Positions 1 through 11,173 of a stretch of DNA of 64,000 bases are shown in pieces. This stretch comes from Hoyosella sp. YIM 151337 (GTDB taxonomy: Bacteria; Actinomycetota; Actinomycetes; Mycobacteriales; Mycobacteriaceae). The stretch is from positions 147,372-211,371 of the forward strand of contig NZ_JAPEIQ010000028.1 of assembly GCF_026041215.1 (NCBI RefSeq), read 5' to 3'. The notes under the pieces are model-generated. The model worked only from the letters and a program-made list of their open reading frames with translations. It was not told the DNA's origin and made no database searches. How positions within the stretch are numbered: the stretch's first letter is position 1; each line of letters starts with the position of its first letter. A program made the position numbers and the translations under genes.

Positions 1-1259
1 GCGCCGATAGCAGCGTCAAGCACGGCAGCGGATTCGGGTTTGAGATTCTTCGCGGCCGCGGCCGGGTCGACTGCGAATTCCGCGTCAGGCACGTACAGGA
101 ACTTCAGCAAACCCCACGCGTCTCCAAGCACCACGATCCGCGTTTGCACGAGTTCCGCAGCCACCGCGAAGTCAGCGTCGCGGATATCCCGCGGCAAGTC
201 ATGGTGCGACTCGAGATACGTCCGCAAGCGCGCCGCGAAGTCCGCGGGCTCGAGGAGCCGAATATGCTCCGCGTTGATCGCATCCGCTTTCTTCTGATCG
301 AAGCGGGCGGGGTTCGCTGAGACATCGGAGATCTCAAACGCAGCAACCATCTCGCCGAGCGTGAAGATATCTCGGTCGCCGGAGATGCCCCAGCCGAGCA
401 GCGCGAGATAGTTGAGCAGGCCTTCCGGTATGAATCCACGGTCGCGGTGCAGGAAGAGATTCGACTGAGGATCGCGCTTGGAAAGCTTCTTATTGCCGTC
501 CCCCATCACGTACGGCAGGTGGCCGAATTGCGGCACCGTGTCGGCGACACCGATCCGGATCAGTGCCTCATACAGCGCGATCTGACGAGGCGTCGACGAA
601 AGCAAATCCTCGCCGCGCAGCACGTGTGTGATTTTCATCGCCGCATCGTCAACCGGATTCACGAGTGTGTAGAGGGGATCACCGCTCCCCCGCGTGAGCG
701 CGAAGTCGGGCACAGTGCCTGCCTTGAACGAGATCTCACCGCGAACGAGGTCGTGCCACGTGAGATCGTGATCGGGCATGCGCAGGCGAATAACAGGCCG
801 GCGGCCATCCGCGCGAAAGGTGGCGCGCTGCTCTTCTGTGAGACTGCGATCGAAGTTGTCGTAACCGAGTTTGGGGTCACGCCCAGCGGCCCGATGGCGC
901 GCCTCAACCTCGTCGGGAGTCGAGTAGGACTCGTACGCTTCCCCTGCCGCGAGCAGCTTCTCGACCACTTCGAGGTGGAAGTCACGACGTTGCGACTGCC
1001 GATAAGGGCCAAAAGGTCCCCCGACTTCGGGTCCTTCATCCCAATTCAGCCCAAGCCAGCCCAGCGCGTCGAGCAGTGCGTTGTAGGACTCTTCGCTGTC
1101 GCGCGCCGCATCAGTGTCCTCGATGCGAAAGACGAATGTGCCTCCGTGGTGCCGCGCGAAGACCCAGTTGAAAAGGGCCGTCCGGATCAGCCCGACATGT
1201 GGGGTGCCGGTCGGTGACGGACAGAAGCGGACGCGGACAGGGTTTTCTGCTGTGCTCAT
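1..1259 (-). CDS. gltX: glutamate--tRNA ligase (3' end outside window)
   Basis: Charges tRNA-Glu with glutamate in the cytoplasm. The first 419 residues are visible and the gene runs off the left edge. The class I nucleotide-binding signature lies at residues 14-23 ([10 protein letters not shown], the HIGH-type motif), followed by a FRIEDTD segment near 50. The KLSKR (KMSKS-type) loop is near residue 257. Start is the ATG at 1259. It is first in the order seen in mycobacteria (gltX, FAH-like gene, MFS, leuB, serA), which supports the call. Whether it is discriminating or non-discriminating cannot be told here. Confidence 0.96.
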   Translation of the reverse strand, partial: MSTAENPVRVRFCPSPTGTPHVGLIRTALFNWVFARHHGGTFVFRIEDTDAARDSEESYNALLDALGWLGLNWDEGPEVGGPFGPYRQSQRRDFHLEVVEKLLAAGEAYESYSTPDEVEARHRAAGRDPKLGYDNFDRSLTEEQRATFRADGRRPVIRLRMPDHDLTWHDLVRGEISFKAGTVPDFALTRGSGDPLYTLVNPVDDAAMKITHVLRGEDLLSSTPRQIALYEALIRIGVADTVPQFGHLPYVMGDGNKKLSKRDPQSNLFLHRDRGFIPEGLLNYLALLGWGISGDRDIFTLGEMVAAFEISDVSANPARFDQKKADAINAEHIRLLEPADFAARLRTYLESHHDLPRDIRDADFAVAAELVQTRIVVLGDAWGLLKFLYVPDAEFAVDPAAAAKNLKPESAAVLDAAIG

Positions 1260-1287
1260 TACTCACTTCATGTTCTGCGACGAAAGT

Positions 1288-2073
1288 TCAGGATTCACGG
1301 TCGACTGCCGGATTGGACAGCGTACCGATGCCCTCGACAGTTACGGAAACAGTCTGACCGGCCTGCACCTGACCAACTCCCTCAGGGGTGCCAGTCAGGA
1401 TGACGTCGCCGGGCAGCAGCGTCATGACGCGCGACACCCACTCGACAAGATCGGGGATCGAGTGAATCAGCATTGACGTGCGGCTATCCTGCACGACAGT
1501 GCCGTTGATTTCAGTGGTAAGCCGCACATCACTGGGATCGATCTGTGTATCGATCCATGGGCCAAGCGGGCAGAAGGTGTCGAAGCCCTTCGCTCGGGTC
1601 CACTGGCCGTCTGCACGCTGAAGGTCCCGTGCAGTGACGTCGTTCGCGATGGTATAGCCGAGAATCACATCCCGAGCGCGGGCGGCGGGAACGTCTTTGC
1701 AAGGCCGCCCGATCACGACCGCAAGTTCACCTTCGTAGTGGACTTCTTGCGAGGAGCGGGGCAGTTGTATGGGCACGCCGGGGCCGATTATCGAGGTCGA
1801 TGGTTTCATGAAGATCACCGGCTGAGCGGGCGCTTCACCGCCCATTTCGGCCGCATGGGCCGCGTAATTCTTGCCGACGCAAACCACTTTGCTCGACAAG
1901 ATCGGAGCGAGCAGCCGCACGTCAGAAAGTTTCCATGATCTTCCAGTGAAAGTTGGGGTGCCGAAGGGGTGCTCGGCTATCTCTCGCACGGTCGCATCTG
2001 GGGAGTCTGGCGTATCGCCATCTACCGCCACGAATGCAACTCCATCAGGGCTCGCAACTCGACCAAGACGCAT
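1288..2073 (-). CDS. fumarylacetoacetate hydrolase family protein
   Basis: A 261-residue FAH-fold protein. The family hydrolyses or isomerises 2-oxo acid/beta-diketone substrates such as acylpyruvates and 2-hydroxyhepta-2,4-diene-1,7-dioate. The metal-site pattern HYEGE is at residues 112-116, with the later aspartate in GYTIANDVTARD at 145; GTPEGVG lies near the C-terminus. The frame stays open far upstream of the ATG at 2073, but that extension is antisense to a transporter and lacks FAH similarity. A TAGGCT box lies 7 bases before this ATG, suggesting a leaderless start. It is 28 bases upstream of gltX on the same strand. Substrate is unknown. Confidence 0.9.
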   Translation of the reverse strand: MRLGRVASPDGVAFVAVDGDTPDSPDATVREIAEHPFGTPTFTGRSWKLSDVRLLAPILSSKVVCVGKNYAAHAAEMGGEAPAQPVIFMKPSTSIIGPGVPIQLPRSSQEVHYEGELAVVIGRPCKDVPAARARDVILGYTIANDVTARDLQRADGQWTRAKGFDTFCPLGPWIDTQIDPSDVRLTTEINGTVVQDSRTSMLIHSIPDLVEWVSRVMTLLPGDVILTGTPEGVGQVQAGQTVSVTVEGIGTLSNPAVDRES

Positions 2074-2080
2074 GGTGACG

Positions 2081-2086
2081 AGCCTA
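2081..2086 (-). promoter_or_regulatory. -10 element, FAH-family gene
   Basis: TAGGCT on the minus strand ends 7 bases before the ATG at 2073, with no Shine-Dalgarno sequence between. This matches the TANNNT spacing of actinobacterial leaderless genes. No clear -35 box. Confidence 0.55.
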
Positions 2087-2211
2087 GCGGGTGCAGTTAC
2101 TTTCCCCACTCCCGCACTCGCACCGCCCCTGTCAGGCCGCCTGTCGGCTAGAGTAGTGACCACTATGCAAGACAGTTCTCTTATTATGTGAGATGCACTC
2201 GGGGAGGTGCT

Positions 2212-3459
2212 ATGGCCCCACTGGCTCAACCGCAAACACAGCGCCATCGGCGCGCGCGGCCGTGGCTGATCCTGCTGATCAGCACCCTTGCCCAATCCGC
2301 ATCCGCAGTCGCGATCGCGAGCGGCGCATTCCTCATCCCGGCGCTCAGCGATCCAGCGGGCGAATACCGTCTGTCCCTCGCAGCCGCAGGCACCATCGCC
2401 GCGATGACAACAGCCGGGCTCATGCTCACACTCGTACTCTGGGGCACCCTGGTTGACCGTGCCGGCGAGCGCATCACTCTGCTGCTTGGGCTCGGCACCG
2501 GTTGCGTCACGATGTTCCTGCCCCTGACATATCGAGCGATAACCGGTGACGGGATAGAACACGCGGGGCCCACAGTGCTTGCGGCCATCCTGCTGGCAGG
2601 TGGTATGGCAGCCGGAAGCTCGAACGCCGCCAGCGGTCGCCTGGTCATCGGCTGGTTCCCGGCGAACCGGCGCGGGACCGCAATGGGGTTCCGGCAGATG
2701 GCACAACCACTCGGCGTCGCCGCCGCTGCTGTGTCCATACCTGTGATCGCCCAGCACCAAGGAGTCGCTGCGGCGCTGGCTGTCCCAGCGACTTTCGCCC
2801 TGCTCGCCGTCATCGCCACCGCGCTGTTTGTCATCGACCCACCACGACCGGCGGTCACCGCACCTGAGTTCACCACGCTGCGTCAGCACCCGTACTCACG
2901 CAGCACCGGCCTGCTGCGAGTGCACCTCGTCGCTGTTTTGCTCGTTATCCCCCAGTTCACGATATGGAGCTTCTCTTTGGTGTGGCTGATGTCAGAGCGC
3001 CACTGGACAGCGTTCGCCGCCGGGATGTTCGTCGGGTGCATCCAGGTACTGGGCGCCGCCGGCCGTCTCGCCGCCGGAGCATTGTCGGACCGCATCGGCA
3101 GCCGCACAAAACCGATCCGGATCATCGCCGTCCTCGCCGCTATCACCATGGGAGGCCTTGCTCTCGCTGACCTTCACGACCTCACCCTCGCTATCGTGCT
3201 GCTCGCAGCGGCTGGGGTCATCACAGTGGCGGATAACGGAGTCGCTTTCACCGCGGCCGCCGAGATCGCGGGACCGTTCTGGGGCGGCCGGGTCCTGAGC
3301 ATCCACAACACAGCACAAAACGCGGTGGCTGCGGCGGTGCCGCCCGTTTTCGGAGCCGCGATCACCGGACTCGGTTTTCCTGCCACCTTCGCGATCGCCG
3401 CAGCTTTCGCTGTCCTCGCGGCTCCCGTTGTGCCGCCGTCGATTGGAACGCGGTCCTGA
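2212..3459 (+). CDS. MFS transporter
   Basis: A 415-residue integral membrane protein with about 12 hydrophobic segments. A motif-A-like loop (GTLVDRAGER) follows segment 2, and an arginine-rich cytoplasmic loop (NRRGTAMGFRQ) falls near the middle of the first half. Start is the ATG at 2212, preceded by GGGGAGG; an upstream in-frame ATG at 2188 lacks a ribosome site. It is divergent from the FAH gene and convergent with leuB, as is the MFS gene at the same place in M. tuberculosis. The substrate cannot be deduced. Confidence 0.88.
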   Translation: MAPLAQPQTQRHRRARPWLILLISTLAQSASAVAIASGAFLIPALSDPAGEYRLSLAAAGTIAAMTTAGLMLTLVLWGTLVDRAGERITLLLGLGTGCVTMFLPLTYRAITGDGIEHAGPTVLAAILLAGGMAAGSSNAASGRLVIGWFPANRRGTAMGFRQMAQPLGVAAAAVSIPVIAQHQGVAAALAVPATFALLAVIATALFVIDPPRPAVTAPEFTTLRQHPYSRSTGLLRVHLVAVLLVIPQFTIWSFSLVWLMSERHWTAFAAGMFVGCIQVLGAAGRLAAGALSDRIGSRTKPIRIIAVLAAITMGGLALADLHDLTLAIVLLAAAGVITVADNGVAFTAAAEIAGPFWGGRVLSIHNTAQNAVAAAVPPVFGAAITGLGFPATFAIAAAFAVLAAPVVPPSIGTRS

Positions 3460-3483
3460 CCACTGAAGACGCGCACCCAGCCG

Positions 3484-3540
3484 CACGAGAAACGGGACAG
3501 GCTCACGGTTAATTGTCGTGAACCTGTCCCGTTTCTCGTG
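3484..3540. terminator. bidirectional terminator between MFS gene and leuB
   Basis: Two 24-base arms (3484-3507 and 3517-3540) pair with a single mismatch around a 9-base AT-rich loop. It sits between convergent genes. The arms are very similar to those of the hairpin at 13534-13588. Confidence 0.85.
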
Positions 3541-3549
3541 CTTGTGGCG

Positions 3550-4566
3550 CTAGCTCAGAGCCCCCGCGATCCGGTCGCCGATTTCGCTCGTCTTGACCGT
3601 GGCACCCGGCTCGCGTGCCGCCAGATCGGCGGCGACAGCCGCATCAATCCGCTCAGCCGCCGCCGCGTCACCGGCGTGCGCCATAAGCAGCCCCACCGAA
3701 AGAATGGCTGCAGTGGGGTCTGCTTTCTGCTGTCCCGCAATGTCTGGTGCACTGCCATGTACAGGCTCGAACATGCTCGGATTAGCCCGGCTCGCATCGA
3801 TATTGCCGCTCGCTGCCAGCCCGATGCCGCCCGTGACCGCCGCGGCGAGATCGGTGATGATATCGCCGAACAGGTTGTCCGTGACGATCACATCGAACCG
3901 CTCGGGGTCGGTGACCAGGTGGATCGTTGTCGCGTCCACGTGCTGGTAAGCGACCTCGACCTCCGGGTACTCCGCGGCTACCGCGTCGACTGTGCGCGAC
4001 CACAGTGCGCCCGCGAACGACAGCACGTTGGTCTTGTGCACCAGAGTCAAATGCTTGCGGCGCGTCATCGCCAGGTCGAATGCGTAGCGCACCACCCGTT
4101 CGATGCCGAAGCGGGTGTTCACGCTCACCTCTGTCGCGACTTCCTGAGCTGAGCCTTGGCGCAGCACACCGCCGTTTCCGATGTAAGGCCCCTCCGTGCC
4201 CTCGCGAACAACGACGACGTCGATCGGCTTGCCCCCAGCGAGCGGCCCCGCGACTCCCGTGTACAGCTTCGAGGGGCGCAAGTTGACGTGGTGGTCAAGT
4301 GCGAAACGCAGTTTCAGCAGCAGCCCCCGCTCAAGCAGGCCCGGCTGCACGGACGGATCACCGATCGCCCCGAGGAGAATCGCATCGTGCGCGCGCACTT
4401 CTTCGAGTACTGATTCCGGCAGAATTTCACCGGTCGCGTTGTAGCGCCGCGCACCCAGATCGAACTCAGTGGCTTCAGCGCCCGGCGCAACCACACGGAG
4501 CACCTTCAATGCTTCCGCGATAACTTCCTGGCCGATTCCGTCGCCAGGGATGACTGCGAGTTTCAT
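3550..4566 (-). CDS. leuB: 3-isopropylmalate dehydrogenase
   Basis: Oxidatively decarboxylates 3-isopropylmalate to 2-oxoisocaproate with NAD in leucine synthesis. At 338 residues it is the usual family length. It begins [12 protein letters not shown], the nucleotide/substrate N-terminus of the isocitrate/isopropylmalate dehydrogenase family. The metal-binding aspartate region [12 protein letters not shown] is near residue 218, and [12 protein letters not shown] follows near 265. The ATG at 4566 has GGAAAGGA ahead of it and is preferred over a longer in-frame start at 4593. It lies 57 bases after serA on the same strand. Confidence 0.97.
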   Translation of the reverse strand: MKLAVIPGDGIGQEVIAEALKVLRVVAPGAEATEFDLGARRYNATGEILPESVLEEVRAHDAILLGAIGDPSVQPGLLERGLLLKLRFALDHHVNLRPSKLYTGVAGPLAGGKPIDVVVVREGTEGPYIGNGGVLRQGSAQEVATEVSVNTRFGIERVVRYAFDLAMTRRKHLTLVHKTNVLSFAGALWSRTVDAVAAEYPEVEVAYQHVDATTIHLVTDPERFDVIVTDNLFGDIITDLAAAVTGGIGLAASGNIDASRANPSMFEPVHGSAPDIAGQQKADPTAAILSVGLLMAHAGDAAAAERIDAAVAADLAAREPGATVKTSEIGDRIAGALS

Positions 4567-4623
4567 TACGTCCTTTCCGGACGTGCCGCCCACACGAGAG
4601 CGGCACGCGTCGCTGAAGTGTCG

Positions 4624-6219
4624 TCAGTCGAGGATGACAACGTCGATGCTCGACGCAGCCACACCCGTCGCGATCGAGTCGAGCACTTCTTGCGGGACAG
4701 CGCGATCGATACGAAGGATGATCGTCGCGCGGTCGCCTTCGGTGTCCTGGCTCAACTGGGCCGCGAGGATGTTGATCCCGGCCTCGCCAAGACGCATACC
4801 GATCTTGCCGAGCGCGCCCGGCTGATCCTGGTAGTGGATCAGCAGGTTGATGCCTTCGGCACGCATATCGAAGTTGCGGCCGTTGATGTTCACGATCTTC
4901 TCGACCTGCGCAGGACCGGTCAGCGTGCCAGCCACGTTCACGACCTCACCGCTCGCGAGCACCACGCGGACGTCGACCATGCTCCGGTGGTTAGGGCTTT
5001 CCGCGCTTGTCGACACCTCGGCCTGGACGCCACGCTCTTCAGCAATCGCGGGTGCGTTGACGAAAGTGACTGAATCGTCGATCACAGCGGAGAACAGGCC
5101 GCGCATCGCAGCGAGTTCAAGAACGCCCACTTCCTCGCTGGCAAGCTCACCGCGGACATCGACGACTATGCTCGCCGGCCGCTCCGGCGACAGGATTCCA
5201 GCGAGCACACCGAGCTTGCGCACGATCTCGAGCCACGGCGCGACCTCTTCACCGACAGCACCGCCCGCGACGTTCACCGCGTCAGGTACGAACTCCCCGG
5301 CGAGGGCGAGCCGCACACTCTTGGCGACATCGGTGCCAGCACGGTCCTGAGCTTCCGACGTCGACGCGCCCAAGTGCGGCGTGACCACGACCTGAGGGAG
5401 ATCGAAAAGCGGGCTATCGGTGCATGGCTCAGTCGCGAAGACGTCGAGGCCTGCCGCGCCGACCTGACCGCTCCGCACCGCGTCAGCGAGCGCGTTCTCA
5501 TCAATGAGACCGCCGCGGGCGGCGTTGACAATGATCACGCCCTTTTTGGTGCGGGCGAGTTCTGCAGCGCCGATGAGGCCCTTTGTTTCCGGCGTTTTCG
5601 GCAGGTGAATCGAGATGATTTCGGCGCGCTCAAGCAGCTCGTCGAGGGTTACGAGCTCGATCCCGAGCTGTCCCGCGCGGGCCGGCGAAACGTAGGGGTC
5701 GTACGCAATGACGTTCGTCTCGAAGGCAGCGATTCGCTGCGCGAACAGCTGGCCGATGCGACCGAGGCCGACGACGCCGACAGTCTTGTCGAAAATCTCG
5801 GTCCCGTTGAAGCTGCTGCGTTTCCACTCACGGCCGCGGAGCGTGAGATCCGCTGCCGGAACCTGCCGCGCAGTCGCCATGAGCAGCGCAAGCGCATGCT
5901 CGGCAGCGCTGTGGATGTTGGAGGTCGGTGCGTTGACGACCATGACACCACGCGCGGTAGCTGCCGGAACGTTGACGTTGTCCAGCCCCACACCGGCGCG
6001 GGCAACAATCTTGAGTTTCGGCGCTGCTGCGAGTACTTCCTCATCAACCGTCGTCGCCGAGCGCACGAGCAGCGCATCCGCGTCAGCGACAGCTTCGAGT
6101 AGTGCCGGCTTGTTCGGGCCATCTACCCAGCGGACCTCGACGTCGCCGCCAAGCGCATCGACGGTGGACGGCGCGAGCTTGTCCGCGATAAGAACTACCG
6201 GACGGCCTGATGGTGTCAC
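4624..6219 (-). CDS. serA: D-3-phosphoglycerate dehydrogenase
   Basis: Catalyses the first step of serine synthesis, 3-phosphoglycerate to 3-phosphohydroxypyruvate, with NAD. The 531-residue length marks the long type I form. It has a catalytic/NAD-binding core (GLGRIG at 151-156, catalytic-histidine segment PHLGAS near 281), an intervening allosteric substrate-binding domain (about 320-450) and a C-terminal ACT domain (about 455-531) that in homologues binds serine. Start is GTG 6219 with GAGGAGAG ahead. A TAGGCT -10 box about 95 bases upstream implies a 5' leader of roughly 90 bases. Confidence 0.97.
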   Translation of the reverse strand: MTPSGRPVVLIADKLAPSTVDALGGDVEVRWVDGPNKPALLEAVADADALLVRSATTVDEEVLAAAPKLKIVARAGVGLDNVNVPAATARGVMVVNAPTSNIHSAAEHALALLMATARQVPAADLTLRGREWKRSSFNGTEIFDKTVGVVGLGRIGQLFAQRIAAFETNVIAYDPYVSPARAGQLGIELVTLDELLERAEIISIHLPKTPETKGLIGAAELARTKKGVIIVNAARGGLIDENALADAVRSGQVGAAGLDVFATEPCTDSPLFDLPQVVVTPHLGASTSEAQDRAGTDVAKSVRLALAGEFVPDAVNVAGGAVGEEVAPWLEIVRKLGVLAGILSPERPASIVVDVRGELASEEVGVLELAAMRGLFSAVIDDSVTFVNAPAIAEERGVQAEVSTSAESPNHRSMVDVRVVLASGEVVNVAGTLTGPAQVEKIVNINGRNFDMRAEGINLLIHYQDQPGALGKIGMRLGEAGINILAAQLSQDTEGDRATIILRIDRAVPQEVLDSIATGVAASSIDVVILD

Positions 6220-6314
6220 GTGCGAACTCTCCTCATTCCGATGCTCTAAAAGTCTCGATATTCTGGCGCGTGCTGACCGCGTGGGCGGTCGCGGAGTGCG
6301 CGCTGACCGCAGAT

Positions 6315-6320
6315 AGCCTA
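6315..6320 (-). promoter_or_regulatory. putative serA -10 element
   Basis: TAGGCT on the minus strand, the same hexamer found before several leaderless genes here, but about 95 bases from the serA start. It would give serA a leader of about 90 bases. No strong hairpin was noticed in that leader. Confidence 0.35.
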
Positions 6321-6510
6321 GTCTGCGCCCCTAACACATTCCACACCGCGGCCTCCGATCTCACATTCCGGAAGCCGCGAAAACTACTTAGCCAACCAAT
6401 CACAACTGCATATCGATCCGGTCACGTACGCTCAGCCTGTGACAGTTGACACGCCGCTCGCAAACGGACGCACAGTCCCGGCGGCCAGGCAGGAAATGAG
6501 GGGTGGCTGG

Positions 6511-7161
6511 ATGAAACGGTTTCTCATTGTGAGTATCGCCGTAATAGCCGCGCTGTTCGCAGGTCTTCCGGCCGCACAAGCTCAGCAGGTTCGTGCCGAT
6601 CTCGGGGGCGGGTCCGGAATCGTCGTCGGCGGCGACTTTTTGTGCACGCTGACGACCATTGGCTATGACAACGCCGGCCGCCTGGTCGGGTTTACCGCGG
6701 CGCACTGCGGCGGCCCTGGCTCCACTGTCACCGCAGAAGCGAACCCAGCAGCAGGTGTCGTGGGGACAATCGCCCGTACCAATGGTGCCCTCGACTACGC
6801 GGTGATCCAGTTCGATCCGGCGCGCGTGAACCCGGTCCGCAGTGTTGGGCCGACCACCATCACCGGCACTGGAGCTCCCGCGCAGTTCTCCGAGTGGGTA
6901 TGCAAGCAAGGACGTTCCACCGGCCACACTTGTGGATTTTCGGTCTACGTCGACCCGGTATTCAACGAGACGTGGGGGCTGGTCTGTGTGTCGGAAGGCG
7001 ATTCCGGCGGACCGGTGACGCGTGGCACCACACTTGTCGGCATGGTGAGCGCGTACTTCCTCGTGCCGTGTATCGGACCGAAGATCTCCATCAACATGGA
7101 AGCTGTCGTTGCCGACGCATCTGCCGCGGGCGGCCCCGGCGCCGGGTTCCGTCCGGTCTGA
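6511..7161 (+). CDS. secreted S1-family serine protease
   Basis: A 216-residue chymotrypsin-fold protease of the streptogrisin/alpha-lytic type. A signal peptide (MKRFLIV followed by a hydrophobic core) ends near AQA at 24. The triad is H65 (TAAHCG), D95 (GALDYAV) and S165 (GDSGGPV). Cysteines fit disulfides around H65 and in the CKQGRSTGHTCG segment at 131-142. No long N-terminal pro-domain is present, unlike streptogrisins. The start at 6511 follows GGGGTGG; an ATG at 6496 is an alternative. It lies alone between serA and ilvC and ends at a strong terminator. Substrate unknown. Confidence 0.88.
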   Translation: MKRFLIVSIAVIAALFAGLPAAQAQQVRADLGGGSGIVVGGDFLCTLTTIGYDNAGRLVGFTAAHCGGPGSTVTAEANPAAGVVGTIARTNGALDYAVIQFDPARVNPVRSVGPTTITGTGAPAQFSEWVCKQGRSTGHTCGFSVYVDPVFNETWGLVCVSEGDSGGPVTRGTTLVGMVSAYFLVPCIGPKISINMEAVVADASAAGGPGAGFRPV

Positions 7162-7176
7162 TCGCAGTCTCACCGC

Positions 7177-7212
7177 AAACGGGGCGCCTCTCCGCTGAGA
7201 GGCGCCCCGTTT
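7177..7212. terminator. bidirectional terminator between protease gene and ilvC
   Basis: Perfect 16-base arms (7177-7192 and 7197-7212) with a 4-base loop. The arms begin with AAA and end with TTT, so it can act on both converging genes. Confidence 0.9.
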
Positions 7213-7221
7213 CAGGTCTGA

Positions 7222-8847
<1,626 letters not shown>

Positions 8848-8851
<4 letters not shown>

Positions 8852-10863
8852 TTGCTGTCGTCCCCTTCTGAACTCTGCTGCGCCCGGTGTGCGACAGCCT
8901 GATCTTCGGTCTGCATGACGCTCTGGATCCTCGCGGGCGAGTCATCTGCGGACTCGTCCTCATCGAAGAGCGGCCGAATGCCGCGGGCTGCCATGATCTC
9001 CGTGTTACTGGTGCCGGCCGCGACCATTGGCCACACCTGAGCATCGGCCCCAACGATGAAGTCGATGACGACTGGGCGGTCGTTGATCTCCTGCGCCTTC
9101 TTGATGGCCGGGATCACATCTTCTTCCTTGTCGACGCGAATACCGACGCATCCGAGGGCCTCGGACAGCTTCACGAAGTCCGGGATGCGCAGCGAGTGCG
9201 TGGAGAGGTCCGTGTTCGAGTAGCGCTCCTCGTAGAACAGGTTCTGCCATTGCCGGACCATGCCGAGGTTGCCGTTGTTGATGAGGGCCACCTTGATCGG
9301 GACGCCTTCGATCGCGCAAGTAGCAAGTTCTTGGTTGGTCATCTGGAAGCAGCCGTCACCGTCGATCGCCCAGACCTCGGTGTCGGGGACACCCATCTTC
9401 GCGCCCATCGCGGCGGGAACCGAATACCCCATCGTTCCAAGTCCACCGGAGTTCAGCCAGGTCCGCGGCTTTTCGTACTTGATGAACTGGGCAGCCCACA
9501 TCTGGTGCTGACCCACGCCTGCCACATAGACCGCGTCGGGCCCAGCGAGCCGGCCAAGCTGCTCGATAACGTACTCAGGCGAGAGCGACCCATCGCTTTG
9601 CGGCCCGTAGCTCAGCGGATACGTGTTGCGGACACCGTTGAGGTAGCTCCACCACTCGGCGATGTCCGGAATACGCCCGGTCTCACGGTCCGTGCCGATC
9701 GCCTCAGTCAGTTCGATGATCACTTCACGGCAGTCACCGACGATCGGCACATCCGCGTGCCGGTTCTTGCCGATCTCCGCCGGGTCGATGTCGGCGTGGA
9801 TGATCTTGGCTTCCGGCGCGAACGTGTCGAGCTTGCCAGTCACCCGGTCATCGAATCGGGCGCCAAGGGTGATGAGGAGGTCACTGCGCTGCAGCGCCGC
9901 AACCGCGGCAACTGTCCCGTGCATACCGGGCATGCCGAGGTTGAGTTCGTGACTATCAGGGAACGCGCCACGTGCCATCAGTGTGGTGACCACCGGGATT
10001 CCGGTGAGCTCGGCAAGCCGCAGCAACTGCTCGGACGCCTCTGCTTTGAGCACGCCGCCGCCGACGTACAGGACGGGGCGCCGCGACGCAGCGATCAGCC
10101 GGGCCGCCTCACGGACCTGCTTGCCGTGCGGTTTCGTAACGGGACGGTAGCCCGGCAAACGCATTTCCGGGGGCCACACGAAGTGCATCTCGCCCTGGAG
10201 GACATCTTTGGGAATGTCGACGAGGACCGGGCCGGGACGCCCGGTAGAGGCGAGATAGAACGCTTCCGCAATGGCTCGCGGGATGTCGTCACCCTCGGTG
10301 ACGAGGAAGTTGTGCTTGGTGATCGGCATGGTGATGCCAGAAATATCGGCTTCCTGGAAGCCGTCGGTGCCGATCAGCGGTCGTCCAACCTGACCGGTAA
10401 TCGCCACCATGGGCACTGAGTCCATATACGCATCCGCCAGAGGCGTCACGAGGTTCGTCGCACCAGGCCCGGAGGTGGCGATACACACACCGACCTTTCC
10501 GGTGGCTTGCGCGTAACCGGTGGCTGCGTGACCCGCACCTTGCTCATGGCGGACGAGGACGTGACGGACCTTCCGCGAATCGAGCATCGGGTCGTAAACG
10601 GGCAGGATCGCGCCGCCAGGAATGCCGAATACGACATCAGCGTGGAGTTCCTCAAGCGACCGTACGACCGCCTGCGCGCCGGTCATGCGTTCTGGGGCGC
10701 CCGGGCGGGTCGTCGGCAAACTAGCCGGCGTCGCTCCTGCTCCGGTCTCGGTGCGCTGCCCACTCTGCTGGGCACCGCTAGCCTCGTGATGCCGTGCGGA
10801 CCCATGTCCGGCGGCGTGTCCTGGCTGCGGGCCTGGCGTTGGCCGTGCTGTCGGTGCACTCAC
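8848..10863 (-). CDS. ilvB: acetolactate synthase large (catalytic) subunit
   Basis: ThDP/FAD enzyme that condenses pyruvate with pyruvate or 2-oxobutyrate, the first common step of valine/isoleucine/leucine synthesis. 671 residues from GTG 10863, preceded by GAGGAAC. The first 60 or so residues are a Pro/Ala/His-rich low-complexity extension, longer than in M. tuberculosis IlvB1. The core begins at [14 protein letters not shown]. The ThDP glutamate lies in [11 protein letters not shown], and the cofactor motif runs from GDGCFQM to INNGN. A frame open to 10941 would start inside the attenuator region and is rejected. Expression is probably controlled by the upstream leader peptide. Confidence 0.97.
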
Positions 10864-10942
10864 TGCAAGTTCCTCTTGTCGATTCCGGCGATCCTCGGTT
10901 CGTGCCGTGGTCTGGATCACTCCATATGCTACTGCGGGCACG

Positions 10943-10979
10943 AAAAAACCCCCGCTCGCAGGTTTCTGCGGAACGAGGG
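10943..10979 (-). terminator. ilvB attenuator terminator
   Basis: On the minus strand CCCTCGTTCCGCAG, a short AAAC loop and CTGCGAGCGGGGG form an imperfect GC-rich stem followed by six Ts. It lies about 80 bases before the ilvB start and about 35 bases after a leader peptide stop, the arrangement expected for transcription attenuation. Confidence 0.8.
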
Positions 10980-11013
10980 TGCGCGTCGTGCTGGCGGATA
11001 CGTTGAAACCGGC

Positions 11014-11061
11014 TCAGGCGACGACGCGCTGACCGATTACGAGTACCGCGGTTATGTTCAC
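11014..11061 (-). CDS. ilvB leader peptide (attenuation)
   Basis: A 15-codon frame starting at GTG 11061 encodes MNITAVLVIGQRVVA and ends in TGA. Seven of 15 residues are Ile, Leu or Val, the products of the downstream operon. The stop lies about 35 bases before a terminator hairpin with a T-run. In Corynebacterium and relatives ilvBNC is controlled by a comparable leader, where ribosome stalling at branched-chain codons prevents terminator formation. The nearest purine-rich site (AGGAGCAGG) is about 20 bases upstream, so the exact start is uncertain; an in-frame ATT nearer to it cannot be excluded. Confidence 0.8.
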   Translation of the reverse strand: MNITAVLVIGQRVVA

Positions 11062-11173
11062 GCGACCGACGCTAATGAAAACCTGCTCCTGGCGTCAATC
11101 TGATACATCCGCGGATCCCACATTTCGGGATACCTGGACGGGGGTGTTTGAGCCGGGATGCAAGTATGGAGAG

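Noticed and set aside
447..1217. 256-codon plus-strand frame opposite gltX
   Set aside because: Antisense to a clear glutamyl-tRNA synthetase; no recognisable domain and Arg/Val-rich shadow composition.
2074..2889. Long in-frame N-terminal extension of the FAH-family gene on the minus strand
   Set aside because: It is antisense to the MFS transporter, low-complexity in composition, and the FAH fold plus a TAGGCT box point to ATG 2073.
8887..10419. 510-codon plus-strand frame opposite ilvB
   Set aside because: Shadow of the highly conserved ilvB coding strand.
10864..11173. Riboswitch in the ilvB leader
   Set aside because: The leader is explained by a short peptide and a terminator; no known riboswitch class was recognised.
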